Assembly: GCA_947258985.1 (NCBI GenBank)
Contig: CAMYKI010000023.1
Span: 1 to 54,967 of the forward strand
Length of the DNA: 54,967 nt
DNA from: an uncultured Acidimicrobiaceae bacterium
GTDB lineage: Bacteria; Actinomycetota; Acidimicrobiia; Spongiisociales; UBA5794
Direction of reading: 5' to 3'
Under the pieces are notes generated by a model. The model was not told the DNA's origin and ran no database searches. It saw nothing but the letters and a program-made list of their open reading frames with translations. Below are positions 16,048 through 24,119 of this stretch, piece after piece. The translations under genes were made by a program, and so were the position numbers. Every line of letters starts with the position of its first letter. Positions within the stretch are counted from its first letter, which is position 1.

Positions 16048-16087
16048 TTGACCCCAGGTACTAGGTTTGTTATATAATTACTATAAC
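16048..16087 (+). promoter_or_regulatory. Sigma-70-type promoter with overlapping inverted-repeat operator
   Basis: -35 TTGACC at 16048-16053, a 17-base spacer, and -10 TATATA at 16071-16076 (or TATAAT at 16073-16078 with 19 bases). The -10 lies inside GTTATATAATTACTATAAC (16069-16087), with arms GTTATA/TATAAC around a 7-base centre. An inverted repeat over -10 and start site is a typical repressor position. The downstream gene starts at 16109 after a GGAG. Confidence 0.65.
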
Positions 16088-16108
16088 AAGTAGCAACTGG
16101 AGACCACC

Positions 16109-16289
16109 ATGGACGACCTGAATCTCGCCGCAATCCTGCCACTCCTCATCCTCGCCCTCGCCTTTGTGGCTTACTGCTGGGTGGACATGTACCGCAACGA
16201 CGTCAAGGTGGGCCTGGGCGATCATCGCCTTTTTCTCCATACCCATCGGGGGGATCATCTATCTCGTCTTCGGACGCGATCCGAGATGA
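16109..16289 (+). pseudogene. PLDc_N-type small membrane protein with a one-base frameshift
   Basis: From ATG 16109 the frame reads a TM helix (ILPLLILALAFVAYCWVDMYRND) typical of the PLDc_N domain, about 60 residues and often found beside ABC transporters. After the codon for Lys (AAG, ending 16207) the expected second half, WAWAIIAFFSIPIGGIIYLV then FGRDPR and stop, is in the +1 frame, as if base 16208 (G) were extra. That frame stops at 16287-16289, overlapping the ATPase start. The unshifted frame runs straight into the ATPase gene without a stop. Either an indel error, a real mutation or programmed frameshifting; sequence alone cannot decide. Confidence 0.75.
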
Positions 16290-17161
16290 TGATCCGGACG
16301 CAGGGGCTCTCCAAGACATACGGCGCCACTGCCGCCCTCGACAGTGTCGATCTCAACGTCGAACCCGGGTCCGTCTATGGGCTCGTCGGCCCCAACGGTG
16401 CCGGAAAGACAACGCTGCTGGGGGTTCTTTCCGGCCTCCGTACGGCGACTGCGGGTTCGATGGAGATAGCCACCGACAGTATCGCCGTACTACCCGACAC
16501 GCCCCTCTTCGATCCCTGGCTGACGGCTCGCGAGGTGGTGGATCTGGCGCGGGTGCTCGGCAACCGTTCCGGCGACGAGTCCCGGGTCGGTGAATTGCTC
16601 GAGCTGAGCGGTATCGCCGATGCCGCCGACCGGGCCGTCGGTGGTTTCTCGCGAGGCATGTTGCAGCGGCTCGGCCTCGCCGCCACGCTCGTTGGTGATC
16701 CCGATCTCGTTCTTCTCGACGAGCCGTGTTCTGCGCTTGATCCGCTGGGTCGTCGCGAGGTGCTCGATCTGATTGCCCGGCTCCGTGGCGAGGCCACCGT
16801 CGTGTTCTCCAGCCACATCCTCGCCGACGTCCAGGAGGTGTGCGATACGGTCGGCATCCTTCGCCAGGGCAAACTCGTATTCGAGGGACCGCTGCAGCAA
16901 CTACTCGTCGGCGGTGCCGTTCCCCGGTATCTGGTTCGGCTGCGAGTTCCGATCGAGCCGGTTGCGTCGGCGCTGATTCGAAATGACTGGATCCAGGCAG
17001 TAGACGTCATTGATCCGGAGCAGCTGCGCATCACCGCAAGCTCGCTGGACACCGCCGAACAGCACCTCGTGGAGGCTCTTGCCGCGGCCGGGGCACGGGT
17101 CGTGTCCCTCGCCCCCGAGGCCCCTTCTCTGGAGGATGTGTTTCTGGAGGTGGTCTCATGA
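16286..17161 (+). CDS. ABC transporter ATP-binding protein
   Basis: A 291-residue ATPase starting at ATG 16286 (or 16289), in ATGA-type overlap with the PLDc_N stop. Walker A is GPNGAGKTT, the signature is divergent (FSRGMLQRLGLA), and Walker B is LVLLDEPCSALDP, then FSSHILADVQEVCD. The C-terminal extension of about 70 residues ending LEDVFLEVVS is usual for drug- or lipid-type exporters of the CcmA/NatA class. The frame is open back to 16109, so an in-frame fusion with the upstream TM segment is formally possible (see findings). Coupled to the permease gene by a 4-base overlap. Confidence 0.92.
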   Translation: MMIRTQGLSKTYGATAALDSVDLNVEPGSVYGLVGPNGAGKTTLLGVLSGLRTATAGSMEIATDSIAVLPDTPLFDPWLTAREVVDLARVLGNRSGDESRVGELLELSGIADAADRAVGGFSRGMLQRLGLAATLVGDPDLVLLDEPCSALDPLGRREVLDLIARLRGEATVVFSSHILADVQEVCDTVGILRQGKLVFEGPLQQLLVGGAVPRYLVRLRVPIEPVASALIRNDWIQAVDVIDPEQLRITASSLDTAEQHLVEALAAAGARVVSLAPEAPSLEDVFLEVVS

Positions 17162-17904
17162 GCCTGTGGAAGCTGGAGTGGATACGGCTCTTCCGGACCA
17201 AACGCTGGATAGCCCTACTCGGCGTGTACCTGTTCTTCGGCCTGGTCGGTCCGTTGAGCGCCCGCTACATCCGGGAAATCCTCGAGAGCTTTGGGGGCGG
17301 TGTCGAAGTGGTGCTGCAGGATCCTGTGGCAGCCGACGGGATCGCCAGCTACGTGTCCAACGCTGCCCAGATCGGGCTGCTCGTATCCATCGGAATTGCT
17401 GCAGCCGCACTCGCCTTCGATGCAAAGCCACAAATGGGGATATTCCTGCGTACCAGGGTGTCCCGAATCCGGGAGATCATCGTTCCGCGCTACGCGGTGA
17501 TGGCCGCAGCCGTCGCTGCTTCCTTCGCCGCGGGTTCTATTGCGGCGTTGTACGAATCGACGGTTCTCATGGGCTCGCTCCCTTTCGGTGGCTGGCTCCT
17601 TGGCACCATCCTCGGTTGCGTCTATCTGGCGTTTGCGATTGCGGTGGTGGCTGCGGTAGCGGGCAAATCGCAATCAGTCCTGGTTACTGCCGTGGTTTCC
17701 ATCGGCGTCCTGTTGCTTCTGCCGCTGATCGGCATCGCACCGCAGATCGGAGAGTGGCTGCCGAGTCATCTGGTCGGCGCCATCGACTCGCTGGTGCGTG
17801 GTGGCGGATTCTCCGAGTACTGGCGCGCCCTTGCGGTGACGGTGGCGCTCACCGCTTCGTCGCTGTTGCTTGCCGCACGTTGGGCCGGCCGGCGAGAGCT
17901 GTGA
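17158..17904 (+). CDS. ABC transporter permease (ABC-2 like)
   Basis: A 248-residue membrane protein with about six hydrophobic segments: near 21-38 (WIALLGVYLFFGLVGPLSA), 63-85, 108-130 and 142-165, then VLVTAVVSIGVLLLLPLIGI (about 180-200) and a last one at 223-242. No soluble domain. It pairs with the preceding ATPase as a two-component exporter; substrate unknown. Its stop is 14 bases from the convergent NYN gene. Confidence 0.85.
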   Translation: MSLWKLEWIRLFRTKRWIALLGVYLFFGLVGPLSARYIREILESFGGGVEVVLQDPVAADGIASYVSNAAQIGLLVSIGIAAAALAFDAKPQMGIFLRTRVSRIREIIVPRYAVMAAAVAASFAAGSIAALYESTVLMGSLPFGGWLLGTILGCVYLAFAIAVVAAVAGKSQSVLVTAVVSIGVLLLLPLIGIAPQIGEWLPSHLVGAIDSLVRGGGFSEYWRALAVTVALTASSLLLAARWAGRREL

Positions 17905-17918
17905 CACTCGATGAGCCG

Positions 17919-18929
17919 CTAGTCGGGCAGTGACACCAGGTAGTCGCCGGATTCATCGTCCCAGTTGAGCCCGACCACACCACGAGCACTTGCTGCCTGG
18001 ACGAAGCGCAGAAATCCGGAGTAACCCAAACGACGTTCGTTGAAGTCGCTCTGCTGCTTGCGGATTTGGTCCTTGAGCCCGGACAGCGCCTGGTTTCCGC
18101 CCTTATCGATGACCTTCACCAGGGCAGAGAAGTCCTTGTCGTCACCGTCTGTCTTGGGGAAGTCAACTACCGGGTCGCCCCGCGATCCATCGTCGCTGAG
18201 TTCGATGATCGAGTTGCCGGCCAGATGGCGGAGGAGTTCGCCAAAAGCTCTGAAGCCATGATCGGCCTCGCTGAAAGTGGGATCCTTGCGCAGCAACGCT
18301 CGCTTCAGAGTCGACGAGCGGACCGGGCCGTCCGATGAGCGCTGGATACCGGCAAGCGTCGTCGTGACGAGCGCGGCGACGTCCTCCGAAGCTCGTGCCG
18401 GGGCCGGTTCGACGCTCTCGGCCGGCTTCTTCTTCTTTGGTTTCTTGCGCTGTGGCAGCTCCACACCACCGAGGCGTTCGTAGAAAAGGAACTCGTCGCA
18501 GGCCGGTGGGAGCATTGCCGAAGTGGACGCCTGGAGCCCAACGCCGAGGACGCGCTTGTTGAGCTCTCGGAGCTTCTGGACGAGCGGAGTGAAATCGGAA
18601 TCGCCGGTGCAGATCACGAACGCCGTCACGTAGTCGCGTTCGAAGGCAAGTTCGACGGCGTCGACCGCCATCTTGATATCGGCGGCGTTCTTGCGCACGC
18701 GGCCCCGCCGTTGTGGGATCTCGATGAGCTCGACCTGGTTGTCGGCGAGCATCTGGCGATCCTTTTGGAACGATGACCAATCTGCGTAGGCGCGTCTGAC
18801 GACAACGCGCCCTCGCTCGGCAAGAGCGTCGGCGATAGGTCTGAAGTCAAACTGAATGCCCAGGTCATCCCTGGCACCGATGGCAAGGTTCTCGTAGTCG
18901 ATGAAAAGGCCGATTCGCTCTTCTTCCAT
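17919..18929 (-). CDS. NYN-domain protein with two C-terminal LOTUS/OST-HTH-like domains
   Basis: A 336-residue putative RNA-processing protein. The N-terminal NYN (PIN-like, LabA/DUF88) nuclease domain shows the acidic residues in GLFIDYENLA, AADIKMAVDAVEL and CTGDSDFTPLV. A Lys-rich linker (KKPKKKK) follows at about 180. Two OST-HTH/LOTUS-like units come next (about 195-255 and 265-335, the latter with LGYSGFLRFVQAA). LOTUS domains bind RNA in other systems. I chose ATG 18929 because TACCCT (18937-18942) lies 7 bases upstream; an opening at 18989 adds 20 unlikely residues. Confidence 0.85.
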   Translation of the reverse strand: MEEERIGLFIDYENLAIGARDDLGIQFDFRPIADALAERGRVVVRRAYADWSSFQKDRQMLADNQVELIEIPQRRGRVRKNAADIKMAVDAVELAFERDYVTAFVICTGDSDFTPLVQKLRELNKRVLGVGLQASTSAMLPPACDEFLFYERLGGVELPQRKKPKKKKPAESVEPAPARASEDVAALVTTTLAGIQRSSDGPVRSSTLKRALLRKDPTFSEADHGFRAFGELLRHLAGNSIIELSDDGSRGDPVVDFPKTDGDDKDFSALVKVIDKGGNQALSGLKDQIRKQQSDFNERRLGYSGFLRFVQAASARGVVGLNWDDESGDYLVSLPD

Positions 18930-18936
18930 GATGCCG

Positions 18937-18942
18937 AGGGTA
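18937..18942 (-). promoter_or_regulatory. Leaderless-type -10 box of the NYN gene
   Basis: TACCCT on the minus strand, 7 bases before the ATG at 18929; no ribosome-binding site in between. Confidence 0.45.
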
Positions 18943-19021
18943 GCCCACGGCGGTCGACGAGCATCGCCAAAGCCCAAGTTTCTCGACATTCTCGTGGAGA
19001 GGGTTGCTATCTTTGCCCTAG

Positions 19022-19040
19022 CCCGGCTGGTGGCCGGGTC
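19022..19040 (-). terminator. Weak hairpin after the zinc-ribbon propeller gene
   Basis: CCCGGC and GCCGGG arms around a 5-base loop, about 5 bases after the stop of the 19045-20283 gene. There is no U-run, so the terminator call is tentative. Confidence 0.3.
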
Positions 19041-19044
19041 ATGT

Positions 19045-20283
19045 TCACGGGAGGGGAGCAGGAGCGAGGGTCACCGAAGGACGCGGTGGCCCTCCTCGAA
19101 TTTCAGCGCCGCCGCGGACTATGTCGCTGGAGACGAGCACCACAGCCAGCGGCTCGCCGGTAATGTCCTCGAATACGGCGGCAGATCCGTAGGCGATGTC
19201 GGTAACCGAGACACCACGATGTGTCACGCAGGCCACCATGGTCTCATCGGGCGACCACGTCGCGCTTTGCCAGCCCTGCATGCATGACGTGCCCCTGACA
19301 ATCTCGTTGTTGTAGGCGAAGACCGCCTCCCACGAACGGTTGGTCGGATTCATCTCGAGGATGCTGTCGCCGGACGGCGAAAGTCGAAACTGTCGTGACG
19401 CAGGACTCTCCAGCGAAGGGGGAAGCCACCGATCGATCTCCGAGCCGGTCTCGAGATCGAGGATGCGGCTATCACACGAGTGAATCGACGAACAGCTATG
19501 GAGCAAGGCCGTTGTGTTGTTCCCGGCCAGCGGGACGCCGTCGGCAATGAAACGCCAGTCCCCGTCTTCTGTCAGCCGATAGATGCCACCGCCTGGTGCG
19601 GATGAGAGCTCTGGCGTCCCGGCGCCGTGGTCCCAGTACAGGCCTGCGTCCGGCCACTTGATCGTGCGGATGACCTGACCCGTCGTGTCGATCTCTCGCC
19701 ACGTGGCGGCTTGCTCGGTCCAGATCCATGCGTTGCCCTCTGCGGTCGCAGGCGCGACTCGATCTCCGTTTCCCAGATCTGTGGTAGTGCCGGTGCCCAG
19801 GTCGATCGACCACGTTGCCCGTCCGCTAGGAACGAGGAGGGATTGTCCTTGTAGCAGGAGATGGCGTCCGACGGCAACGGTGCTCGGCTCGATCTCGCCA
19901 TCAAGCGGATAGCTCATACGCTGATTGGTATCGAGGTCGATAGCGGTCAGCCCATCGACGGTGAGGACGATCGCGGTCGTGTCGGTAGCTCTTCCCAGGG
20001 TTTCAAAGCGGGCTGAGGACTGTTCCGATAGCGTCACAGGCTCTGAAGAATCCACTTCGGGTGCCTGTGCAGAATCCAGGCCTTGCTCAGACGCCCCCGA
20101 AAGCACAAGAAATCCTGCAACGATCAGCGTTAGGGCAGCGAGTGCGGTCCAGGGTCGTAGCCGGCGTTCCTGGTCGGTCGTCGGGGACTCCACGCTGATC
20201 CGGGCTGCGACCTCAGCACCACAATCGCCGCAGAAAGGGCTGGCGGCGCGAGTTCTCGCTGAGCATTTCCAACAGGTGGCCAT
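19045..20283 (-). CDS. Zinc-ribbon, single-TM protein with beta-propeller-like extracytoplasmic region
   Basis: A 412-residue protein I cannot name. It begins with a four-Cys zinc ribbon (Cys4, Cys7, Cys18, Cys21; CxxC-x10-CxxC). A TM helix follows at about 45-62 (TALAALTLIVAGFLVLSG), leaving about 350 residues outside. That part has repeated Trp/Asp-rich beta blades (VDGLTAIDLDTNQRM, GRATWSIDLGTG, NAWIWTEQAATWREID, SATWSPDETMVACVTH). A ribosome-binding site (GGAAGGA) lies 5 bases before ATG. It is next to two other membrane-anchored propeller proteins on the same strand. Confidence 0.7.
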   Translation of the reverse strand: MATCWKCSARTRAASPFCGDCGAEVAARISVESPTTDQERRLRPWTALAALTLIVAGFLVLSGASEQGLDSAQAPEVDSSEPVTLSEQSSARFETLGRATDTTAIVLTVDGLTAIDLDTNQRMSYPLDGEIEPSTVAVGRHLLLQGQSLLVPSGRATWSIDLGTGTTTDLGNGDRVAPATAEGNAWIWTEQAATWREIDTTGQVIRTIKWPDAGLYWDHGAGTPELSSAPGGGIYRLTEDGDWRFIADGVPLAGNNTTALLHSCSSIHSCDSRILDLETGSEIDRWLPPSLESPASRQFRLSPSGDSILEMNPTNRSWEAVFAYNNEIVRGTSCMQGWQSATWSPDETMVACVTHRGVSVTDIAYGSAAVFEDITGEPLAVVLVSSDIVRGGAEIRGGPPRPSVTLAPAPLP

Positions 20284-20339
20284 TGCGATCCTTCCTGCTC
20301 ATAGGTTCGGAACCAGCCGTCAACCCAGATGCCGGTCCG

Positions 20340-21866
20340 TCACTGCGTGAGGTCGCCGACCCAAATCTCGATCTCGACCGGCCGGGTGGGGCGTGGTCGG
20401 TCGACGGAGAATGCGACGAGTCGATCGTTGAGCACTGAGAGGGTGGGATAGGGGGCGAGGCCGGGAATATCGATGTCGGTCCAGGAGATCCCGTCGCGAG
20501 AGAAGTGCCCGGCGTCGTATTGGAATGAGTTGGCGTACGCAACAAACCCGGCGGCACCACCGACAGTGAAACTGGCGTCGAGCCGATCGGGCAAGATCTC
20601 CCACTCGGACTCGGGATCCCGGACACACTGCGTGCCGTCCTCCCCAACGAGGTGAATGCGATCACCGCTGACGGAGAGCCGAGCAGGAGGGCATTCCGGC
20701 GGTGGCTGACTGTCATCGATCCGCCAGGCACGCCCCGTCACCGAGGTCAGCAGAAGCCCTTGGTCGTCGATTGCCGAATCCTCCGACTCATACGCAGCAG
20801 CAACGAAACCTCCGTCCCACGGCTGGGGGAGGAGGAGGACTTGGGGGAGAGCATCCGGGCCGGTTATCTTCAGGAATTCGTTGCCGTCACCTGACCGCCA
20901 GGCCTGCGCCAGAGGGATCCTGGTGAGGCTGAAGTCCGAGCCGACCGGATAGACGCCGTCCGGCAAGGGAAGAGTCTGCAACACCTCTTCACCGTCGAGG
21001 CCAACGAGACGGACCCAGACGGTGTCCCTTGCTACGACCACCTCGGGAGTTTCGGCGAGCAGGGGGATCACCTCGGCGCTGTCCACGCCGTCGATCGTCG
21101 AGGTCAGGATGAGAGCGCCATCTTCACGGAACACGTATCGAGCATCATCGAGATCTACTTCGGGCGGCAGCAGGGGCTCGATTGCCTCTCGCCAGATGTC
21201 CATCTGTCCAATCGAGTAGACAAGGATGTTGCCTTCATCCGACACGACCGTGGCACCGAATCTCGGCGTGATCACGCCTGCGCCTGGCAGCGAAGCGGGT
21301 GACCAGGACGATCCTCCGATCGACCGGCCGGGAACCGAGCGCAGGAGGACCGTTCCCGTTGCCGAACCAGCCGTAACCAGCAGGGAGTTGCCAGACTTGG
21401 TGATATGGAGCCCGGTGACCGACTGCCCGACATCGAACTGCTCAGCAGTCCAGTCAATCCCATCCTCCGACTGCCATAGCTGGCTGGTGGTCTCGCCACC
21501 GAACTCATTCCGGAAGTTGACGATGGTGAAGATCGACCCGTTGAACTCGATCAGGTTGGATGTACCTGCATACTCGAGGCCTGGCGGCGTGGTCGGCACC
21601 GTTGTGGCGCGAGTCCAGATAACCATCGGCGGTGGTCGCGGGTCCCGGGGAACGATCTCGTTGGTTTCCGAGACCTCGACAGTTGCGGCGACGGTTGTTG
21701 TTGATGCGGCGGTGGATCCGTCTCCCAGTGATGCGATGGCCCAACCGACGAGACCTCCAATGACCAGCAGCGCCACCCCCAATCCAACCTGTGGAGGACG
21801 GGAGTCACCGGAATCAACCCCTGGGTTTAGGTGTCGTACCGCTTGATGCGAAGAGCCGTCTGCCAT
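20340..21866 (-). CDS. Membrane-anchored Asp-box beta-propeller-like protein
   Basis: A 508-residue protein of unknown function. One TM helix at about 28-47 (GLGVALLVIGGLVGWAIASL) is followed by a Thr/Ala-rich linker and a large extracytoplasmic domain. Asp-box-like turns (S-x-D-x-G-x-x-W) appear as WQSEDGIDW, WRSGDGNEF and FSRDGISW, as in sialidase-type propellers. No sialidase FRIP or catalytic Tyr/Glu set is visible, so a binding or scaffold role is more likely than an enzyme. Start ATG 21866; TACCCT (21873-21878) is 6 bases upstream. Paralogous to the next upstream gene. Confidence 0.7.
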   Translation of the reverse strand: MADGSSHQAVRHLNPGVDSGDSRPPQVGLGVALLVIGGLVGWAIASLGDGSTAASTTTVAATVEVSETNEIVPRDPRPPPMVIWTRATTVPTTPPGLEYAGTSNLIEFNGSIFTIVNFRNEFGGETTSQLWQSEDGIDWTAEQFDVGQSVTGLHITKSGNSLLVTAGSATGTVLLRSVPGRSIGGSSWSPASLPGAGVITPRFGATVVSDEGNILVYSIGQMDIWREAIEPLLPPEVDLDDARYVFREDGALILTSTIDGVDSAEVIPLLAETPEVVVARDTVWVRLVGLDGEEVLQTLPLPDGVYPVGSDFSLTRIPLAQAWRSGDGNEFLKITGPDALPQVLLLPQPWDGGFVAAAYESEDSAIDDQGLLLTSVTGRAWRIDDSQPPPECPPARLSVSGDRIHLVGEDGTQCVRDPESEWEILPDRLDASFTVGGAAGFVAYANSFQYDAGHFSRDGISWTDIDIPGLAPYPTLSVLNDRLVAFSVDRPRPTRPVEIEIWVGDLTQ

Positions 21867-21951
21867 GCCGTGAGGGTACCGGGGCCCGATCGGTGTCGAT
21901 GGCGCCGAGTTGCGCAGGTCCAGGGACCTTCGCCGAGCGCACCCTCACGGC
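21867..21951 (-). promoter_or_regulatory. Leader/intergenic inverted repeat with leaderless-type -10 box
   Basis: GCCGTGAGGGT (21867-21877) and ACCCTCACGGC (21941-21951) are perfect 11-base inverted arms. Between them is a smaller AGGTCC/GGACCT hairpin. One arm covers the stop of the upstream gene; the other ends at the ATG of the downstream gene and includes part of its TACCCT -10 box. Confidence 0.5.
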
Positions 21952-23381
21952 AAGGGCGCCGGCTCTCCCACCCACACCGTCCACGGGTTGGGGGACGTGC
22001 GGGTTCCGGTGCGATTCGCGGCAACCAACCGACCGCCGGCTAGTAATTCGCTCCCACCGGACATCCCGTCAGCTTGACTGACCTTTTCCCAGGTGACGCC
22101 GTCGCGTGACACAAGTACGGCGCGCTCGTTGGCGTTGAAAGCGATCGCAAGGAACCGGCTTTCGTTCCCGTCGAACCACACAAAGGTACCTCGGGCTACG
22201 GCCGTCTCCGGAACCTCCTCGATTTGCCACCGTGTGCCGTCGCGGGAGGTGCACGTGTGGTCGAAGGTCTCGCTTGCCAGGAGCAAGCCCGCCGGGCCAA
22301 CAGCCACGGGTCTCGGATGTCCACACTCGTATGGTGGCTGGATGGGGGAACGGTCCCAAGTCGCGCCGTCGGCGGAGAGCAGGAGCGTGTAACGATCATC
22401 TCCCCAACCTGGAACAGAGGCCACAAATCTGTCTCCGAGGGCGCGAACGACTGGAACCCCGTGCGAACCGTCAACGGCCGACGGGTAGAAGGTGTTCCCG
22501 TCGGCTGAATGCCAACTGGACCAGGTCTGGATTTCGATCACGTCGGTCCCGGCCACTCCAGACACCGGTTTGGTGGCGAAAGAATCAGGAATCTCGATCG
22601 CCCTCGCGTGCACCGCGCCCGAGCCGTCGATAGTCTTCGTCCAGATAGAGGATCCGGTCACCACCATTTCCGGGCGCTCCATGTAATCCGATCCGCCGGC
22701 CACTACATCGGGATCGACAGCGTGCTGCATCGAGGCCACCACCGAGATTTCATCAGCACCGTTCACTTCAGTCGTCACCCTGGAAAACACCCGCTGCAGC
22801 TCGCCCAGCGGGAATGAGGCGGATGGGAGTGACGTGAGTGACCAGTCGACCTTTGCCCCTTCGCCGACGGTTTCGGCGTGCCAGATCGCCGGCCTATCCC
22901 CAAGCCACCCCGAAATCATCAATCGGCCGCGATAGATGTCGAGGTCTGTAGCAACGGCGTCGTCGCCGAGGTCGAGGGTCATCTGCTCCCAGGTGGCACC
23001 GTTGTCAGACTTCCAAAGCGCCCGACTGATCCGATTTCGGATGTCGTCGACGATGAGCAGGTAGATGGCACCTTCGAATTCAACCGCCTGGTAGATCGCC
23101 CAGAGGTTCGGATTGCGTTCGGGCGGTATCTGTCTGGTCCACTCATATTCGGCAATTCCCAGGCCGGGAGCACCTGCTCCGACTGGGGGAGCCGTGGTGG
23201 AGGTAGGAGTCGTCGGCGCATCGGCCGCGGTGCTCTCTCCGGTGAGGCCGAGCAAGTATCCGGCTGCCGCCCCGAGAGTAAAGAGCGCAAGAGAGATGAC
23301 CGGAAGACGGCGTCGCGTCGGAGACGGCCGCTCGGGCTTTCCAAGCGGACGTACCGCAGTCTCGGTCGGGCGTCTTGCCAT
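21945..23381 (-). CDS. Membrane-anchored Asp-box beta-propeller-like protein, paralogue
   Basis: A 478-residue paralogue of the downstream gene. The N-terminal TM is at about 28-46 (VISLALFTLGAAAGYLLGL), followed by a Thr/Pro-rich linker and an extracytoplasmic domain. That domain carries five Asp-box-like turns: WKSDNGATW, WHSADGNTF, LSADGATW, TSRDGTRW and VSRDGVTW. The end WTVWVGEPAPLP resembles the IEIWVGDLTQ end of its neighbour. I use ATG 23381, six bases after TACGCT (23388-23393), rather than the TTG one codon earlier. Ligand and function unknown. Confidence 0.7.
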   Translation of the reverse strand: MARRPTETAVRPLGKPERPSPTRRRLPVISLALFTLGAAAGYLLGLTGESTAADAPTTPTSTTAPPVGAGAPGLGIAEYEWTRQIPPERNPNLWAIYQAVEFEGAIYLLIVDDIRNRISRALWKSDNGATWEQMTLDLGDDAVATDLDIYRGRLMISGWLGDRPAIWHAETVGEGAKVDWSLTSLPSASFPLGELQRVFSRVTTEVNGADEISVVASMQHAVDPDVVAGGSDYMERPEMVVTGSSIWTKTIDGSGAVHARAIEIPDSFATKPVSGVAGTDVIEIQTWSSWHSADGNTFYPSAVDGSHGVPVVRALGDRFVASVPGWGDDRYTLLLSADGATWDRSPIQPPYECGHPRPVAVGPAGLLLASETFDHTCTSRDGTRWQIEEVPETAVARGTFVWFDGNESRFLAIAFNANERAVLVSRDGVTWEKVSQADGMSGGSELLAGGRLVAANRTGTRTSPNPWTVWVGEPAPLP

Positions 23382-23387
23382 CAACCG

Positions 23388-23393
23388 AGCGTA
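23388..23393 (-). promoter_or_regulatory. Leaderless-type -10 box of the propeller gene at 23381
   Basis: TACGCT on the minus strand, 6 bases before ATG 23381. Confidence 0.45.
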
Positions 23394-23483
23394 CCCCTCC
23401 TCAGGTCATGTCGATGACGTCGCCGGGCGTCCTCGGCTACTTCACCAACTGATAACGTCCGATAAACCGTCGCAAGGAAACTC

Positions 23484-24074
23484 ATGAGTCTCAGCTTTGG
23501 CCTGACATTCGACTACCTCTGCCCGTTCGCCAGAAACATCAACGAATCAGTTGTGGAAGGATTGGCAGGCGGTGCTCCGTGGGACGCACGGTTCCTGCCG
23601 TTCTCGTTGGCACAGACAAAGGTCGAGGACGACCAGGTCGACGTATGGGATAGGCCGCAGGGCGCAAAGGGAACCCGGGGTGTCCTTGCTTTGCAGTGGG
23701 GGTTGGCCGTGCGAGACCGGTGGCCCGACCGGTTCCCCGACTTCCATTTGGGGTTGTTTGCCGCCCGCCATGATCAGGGGGCGGACATCGGCGATCCGGC
23801 CGTCCTCAGTGAGGTTGCAGCCGGATTCGGCCTGAAGGCAACCGAGATCTCCGCCGAGGTCGAATCCGGCCGGCCGCTGGGCACCCTGCAGACGGAGCAT
23901 CAAGAACTAGTGTCTCAATGGGAAGTGTTCGGGGTCCCCACTTTGATCGTCGGAGAGGAGGCTGTGTTTGTGCGAAGCATGGAACGGCATCGGCCCGACG
24001 AGATCGACAAGCTGGCTCACTTGATAGCCTGGACCAACCTGAACGAATTCAAGCGAACGCGGATCCCGCGCTAG
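23484..24074 (+). CDS. DsbA/FrnE-like thioredoxin-fold oxidoreductase, single-Cys active site
   Basis: A 196-residue cytosolic protein (no signal peptide) of the DSBA-like clan that includes 2-hydroxychromene-2-carboxylate isomerases, FrnE and mycothiol-dependent Rv2466c. The N-terminal strand FGLTFDYLCPFARN carries a CPFA site: Cys13 with the resolving Cys replaced by Ala. The central helical insert is typical. The cis-Pro loop is WEVFGVPTLIV. A ribosome-binding site (AAGGA) lies 5 bases before ATG. It is followed by the photolyase gene 46 bases later on the same strand. A monothiol or glutathione/mycothiol-dependent role is likely but not provable here. Confidence 0.75.
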   Translation: MSLSFGLTFDYLCPFARNINESVVEGLAGGAPWDARFLPFSLAQTKVEDDQVDVWDRPQGAKGTRGVLALQWGLAVRDRWPDRFPDFHLGLFAARHDQGADIGDPAVLSEVAAGFGLKATEISAEVESGRPLGTLQTEHQELVSQWEVFGVPTLIVGEEAVFVRSMERHRPDEIDKLAHLIAWTNLNEFKRTRIPR

Positions 24075-24119
24075 CCGTCCCGTGTCGGCTCATCCGGGTT
24101 CCCGTTTCGGCCCGGACAA

